From Digitaria exilis (lineage: Eukaryota; Streptophyta; Magnoliopsida; Poales; Poaceae), in NCBI GenBank assembly GCA_015342445.1, contig JACEFO010003067.1:60855-124854 (forward strand): a stretch of 64,000 nt of DNA, read 5' to 3'. Shown here one piece after another: positions 63,601 to 64,000 of this stretch. The position numbers and the translations under genes were made by a program. A model generated the notes under the pieces. It was not told the DNA's origin. It was given only the letters and a program-made list of their open reading frames with translations, and searched no databases. Positions within the stretch are counted from its first letter, which is position 1, and each line of letters begins with the position of its first letter.

Positions 63601-63670
63601 AACCTCTCAAAGTCCTTGACCAAAAGGAAAGGCACACGAGAAGGAGCTCGGTTAAAAATGTATAAAATCA
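60593..63670 (+). pseudogene. Gypsy pol: reverse transcriptase, RNase H, integrase, chromodomain-like end; many frameshifts
   Basis: Readable in order: protease end (LGANWMAQHKVVLD), RT start (SKRPYRMPPAELAEM, about 60970), the FIDDILVYS catalytic box near 61418, FLGHTVSKDGISVDP, RNase H (YDVYCDASGTGLGCVL near 61850; VYTDHKSLKYVF; HYHPGKANVVADALSRK), integrase zinc region (HPGSNKIY, CDTCRRVKA), core (MDFIVGLPKTARGHDSIW) and MAPFEVLYGKRCRTPLCW. A QWVHHTEEEATWE segment at about 63673 resembles the chromodomain of Del/Tekay-type elements. Frame changes occur near 60590, 60870, 61130, 61545, 61720, 61970, 62490, 62690, 62900, 63020 and 63440. Most are single bases missing from short runs. Confidence 0.85.
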
Positions 63671-63828
63671 GTGGGTTCATCACACTGAAGAAGAGGCAAC
63701 ATGGGAGACCGAGGAATATCTTTAATTGCCATTATCCTGGATTTCTCACCACCCCACCAGGTACCAATGTTCCGCACTTTCTAGCATTTCCGAATCTCGG
63801 GACGAGATTCTTTTAAAGGGGGGTAGGC
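63671..63828 (+). other. End of pol and polypurine tract
   Basis: Chromodomain-like remnant, stops, then TTTTAAAGGGGGGTAGGC (63811-63828); the AAAGGGGGG run just before the 3' LTR is the plus-strand primer site. Confidence 0.75.
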
Positions 63829-64000
63829 TGTACACCCTGGTGTTAATTAACACTAAAAACAATGATAAGCTAAGCTAAACAAGTAATCAAGCCTAACCAA
63901 GGTTAATTGAAAGAAAGAAATCAAAAGAAATACTAAAAGGAATTCCATAAGAAATTAAAAACACCCAAAACAGGGGCAAAACAAAAACCTTAAATTTTAT
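63829..64000 (+). repeat. 3' LTR of the Gypsy element, first 172 bp
   Basis: TGTACACCCTGGTGTTAATTAACACTAAAAACAATG matches the 5' LTR start with small indels (TGTAACACCCC there). Cut by the window edge. Confidence 0.9.

Larger units (their letters stand above)
53131..64000 (+). mobile_element. Gypsy LTR retrotransposon (chromovirus type), right end outside the window
   Basis: 5' LTR, primer site, an extra ORF, gag, protease, reverse transcriptase, RNase H, integrase (after RT, so Gypsy order), a chromodomain-like end, a polypurine tract and the first 172 bp of the 3' LTR. The left flank is ACAAC; the right target duplication is not in view. The extra ORF before gag and the long LTR recall RIRE2/RIRE3/RIRE8-type rice elements (from memory). 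pol changes frame about nine times, so the copy is dead although domains are readable. Confidence 0.92.

Overview
This is plant nuclear DNA from a grass, almost certainly rice (Oryza) or a very close relative. The evidence is the GC3-rich single-exon glycosyltransferase, the monocot-type CC-NB-ARC-LRR resistance gene with its intron just before kinase-2, the Tourist/Stowaway-type MITEs, an Au-type SINE, and Copia and Gypsy LTR retrotransposons. No database was available; every name rests on motifs visible in the sequence.

The window is a resistance-gene-like cluster in heavy decay. The backbone is a family of small LRR-less NB-ARC proteins of about 490 aa, mostly on the minus strand. Only the copy at 14861-16348 is intact. 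Copies at 2052-3535, 11587-13027 and 36561-38026 are full-length but broken. A plus-strand copy (42818-46866) is split by a solo LTR. Truncated pieces lie near 17.4, 24.5-25.3, 48.5, 49.6, 51.6 and 52.2 kb. Most units carry, 0.7-1 kb upstream of the ATG, a GC-rich cassette with a conserved splice-donor-like TCCAG|GTAT sequence, often next to a palindromic GATCGCGATT repeat. This looks like a conserved promoter and non-coding first exon. A canonical CNL gene of 947 aa (20117-23474, minus, one 514-bp intron) sits in the middle, with a Tourist-like MITE 76 bp upstream of its start codon. A UDP-glycosyltransferase (40647-42137, plus) is the other intact ordinary gene. A short F-box ORF lies at 951-1331.

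Mobile DNA: a complete Copia element (27350-34821; TSD GCAAT; 570/569-bp LTRs about 2.5% apart) whose gag frame has no ATG and starts at a splice-acceptor-like site, and whose long leader holds an antisense, host-promoter-like block; two solo LTRs of one family (4630-8010 and 43313-46088); a Gypsy chromovirus from 53131 to beyond the right edge with 4.36-kb LTRs, an extra ORF before gag and a pol broken by many small indels; a 500-bp hAT-type element with a perfect 8-bp TSD (35387-35886); an Au-type SINE beside a pseudogene stop codon; several MITEs; and a set of very small poly(A) insertions flanked by 9-16 bp target duplications. A segment of about 1.6 kb carrying NB-ARC and Copia scraps is duplicated (48.5-50.1 and 51.5-53.1 kb).

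The intact genes suggest pathogen perception (CNL plus the LRR-less NB-ARC) and small-molecule glucosylation. No metabolic operon-like organisation is present. The most unusual signals are the recurrent cassette and palindrome, the degenerate kinase-2 motif across the LRR-less family, the micro-retroposons, and the spliced-leader architecture of the Copia element.
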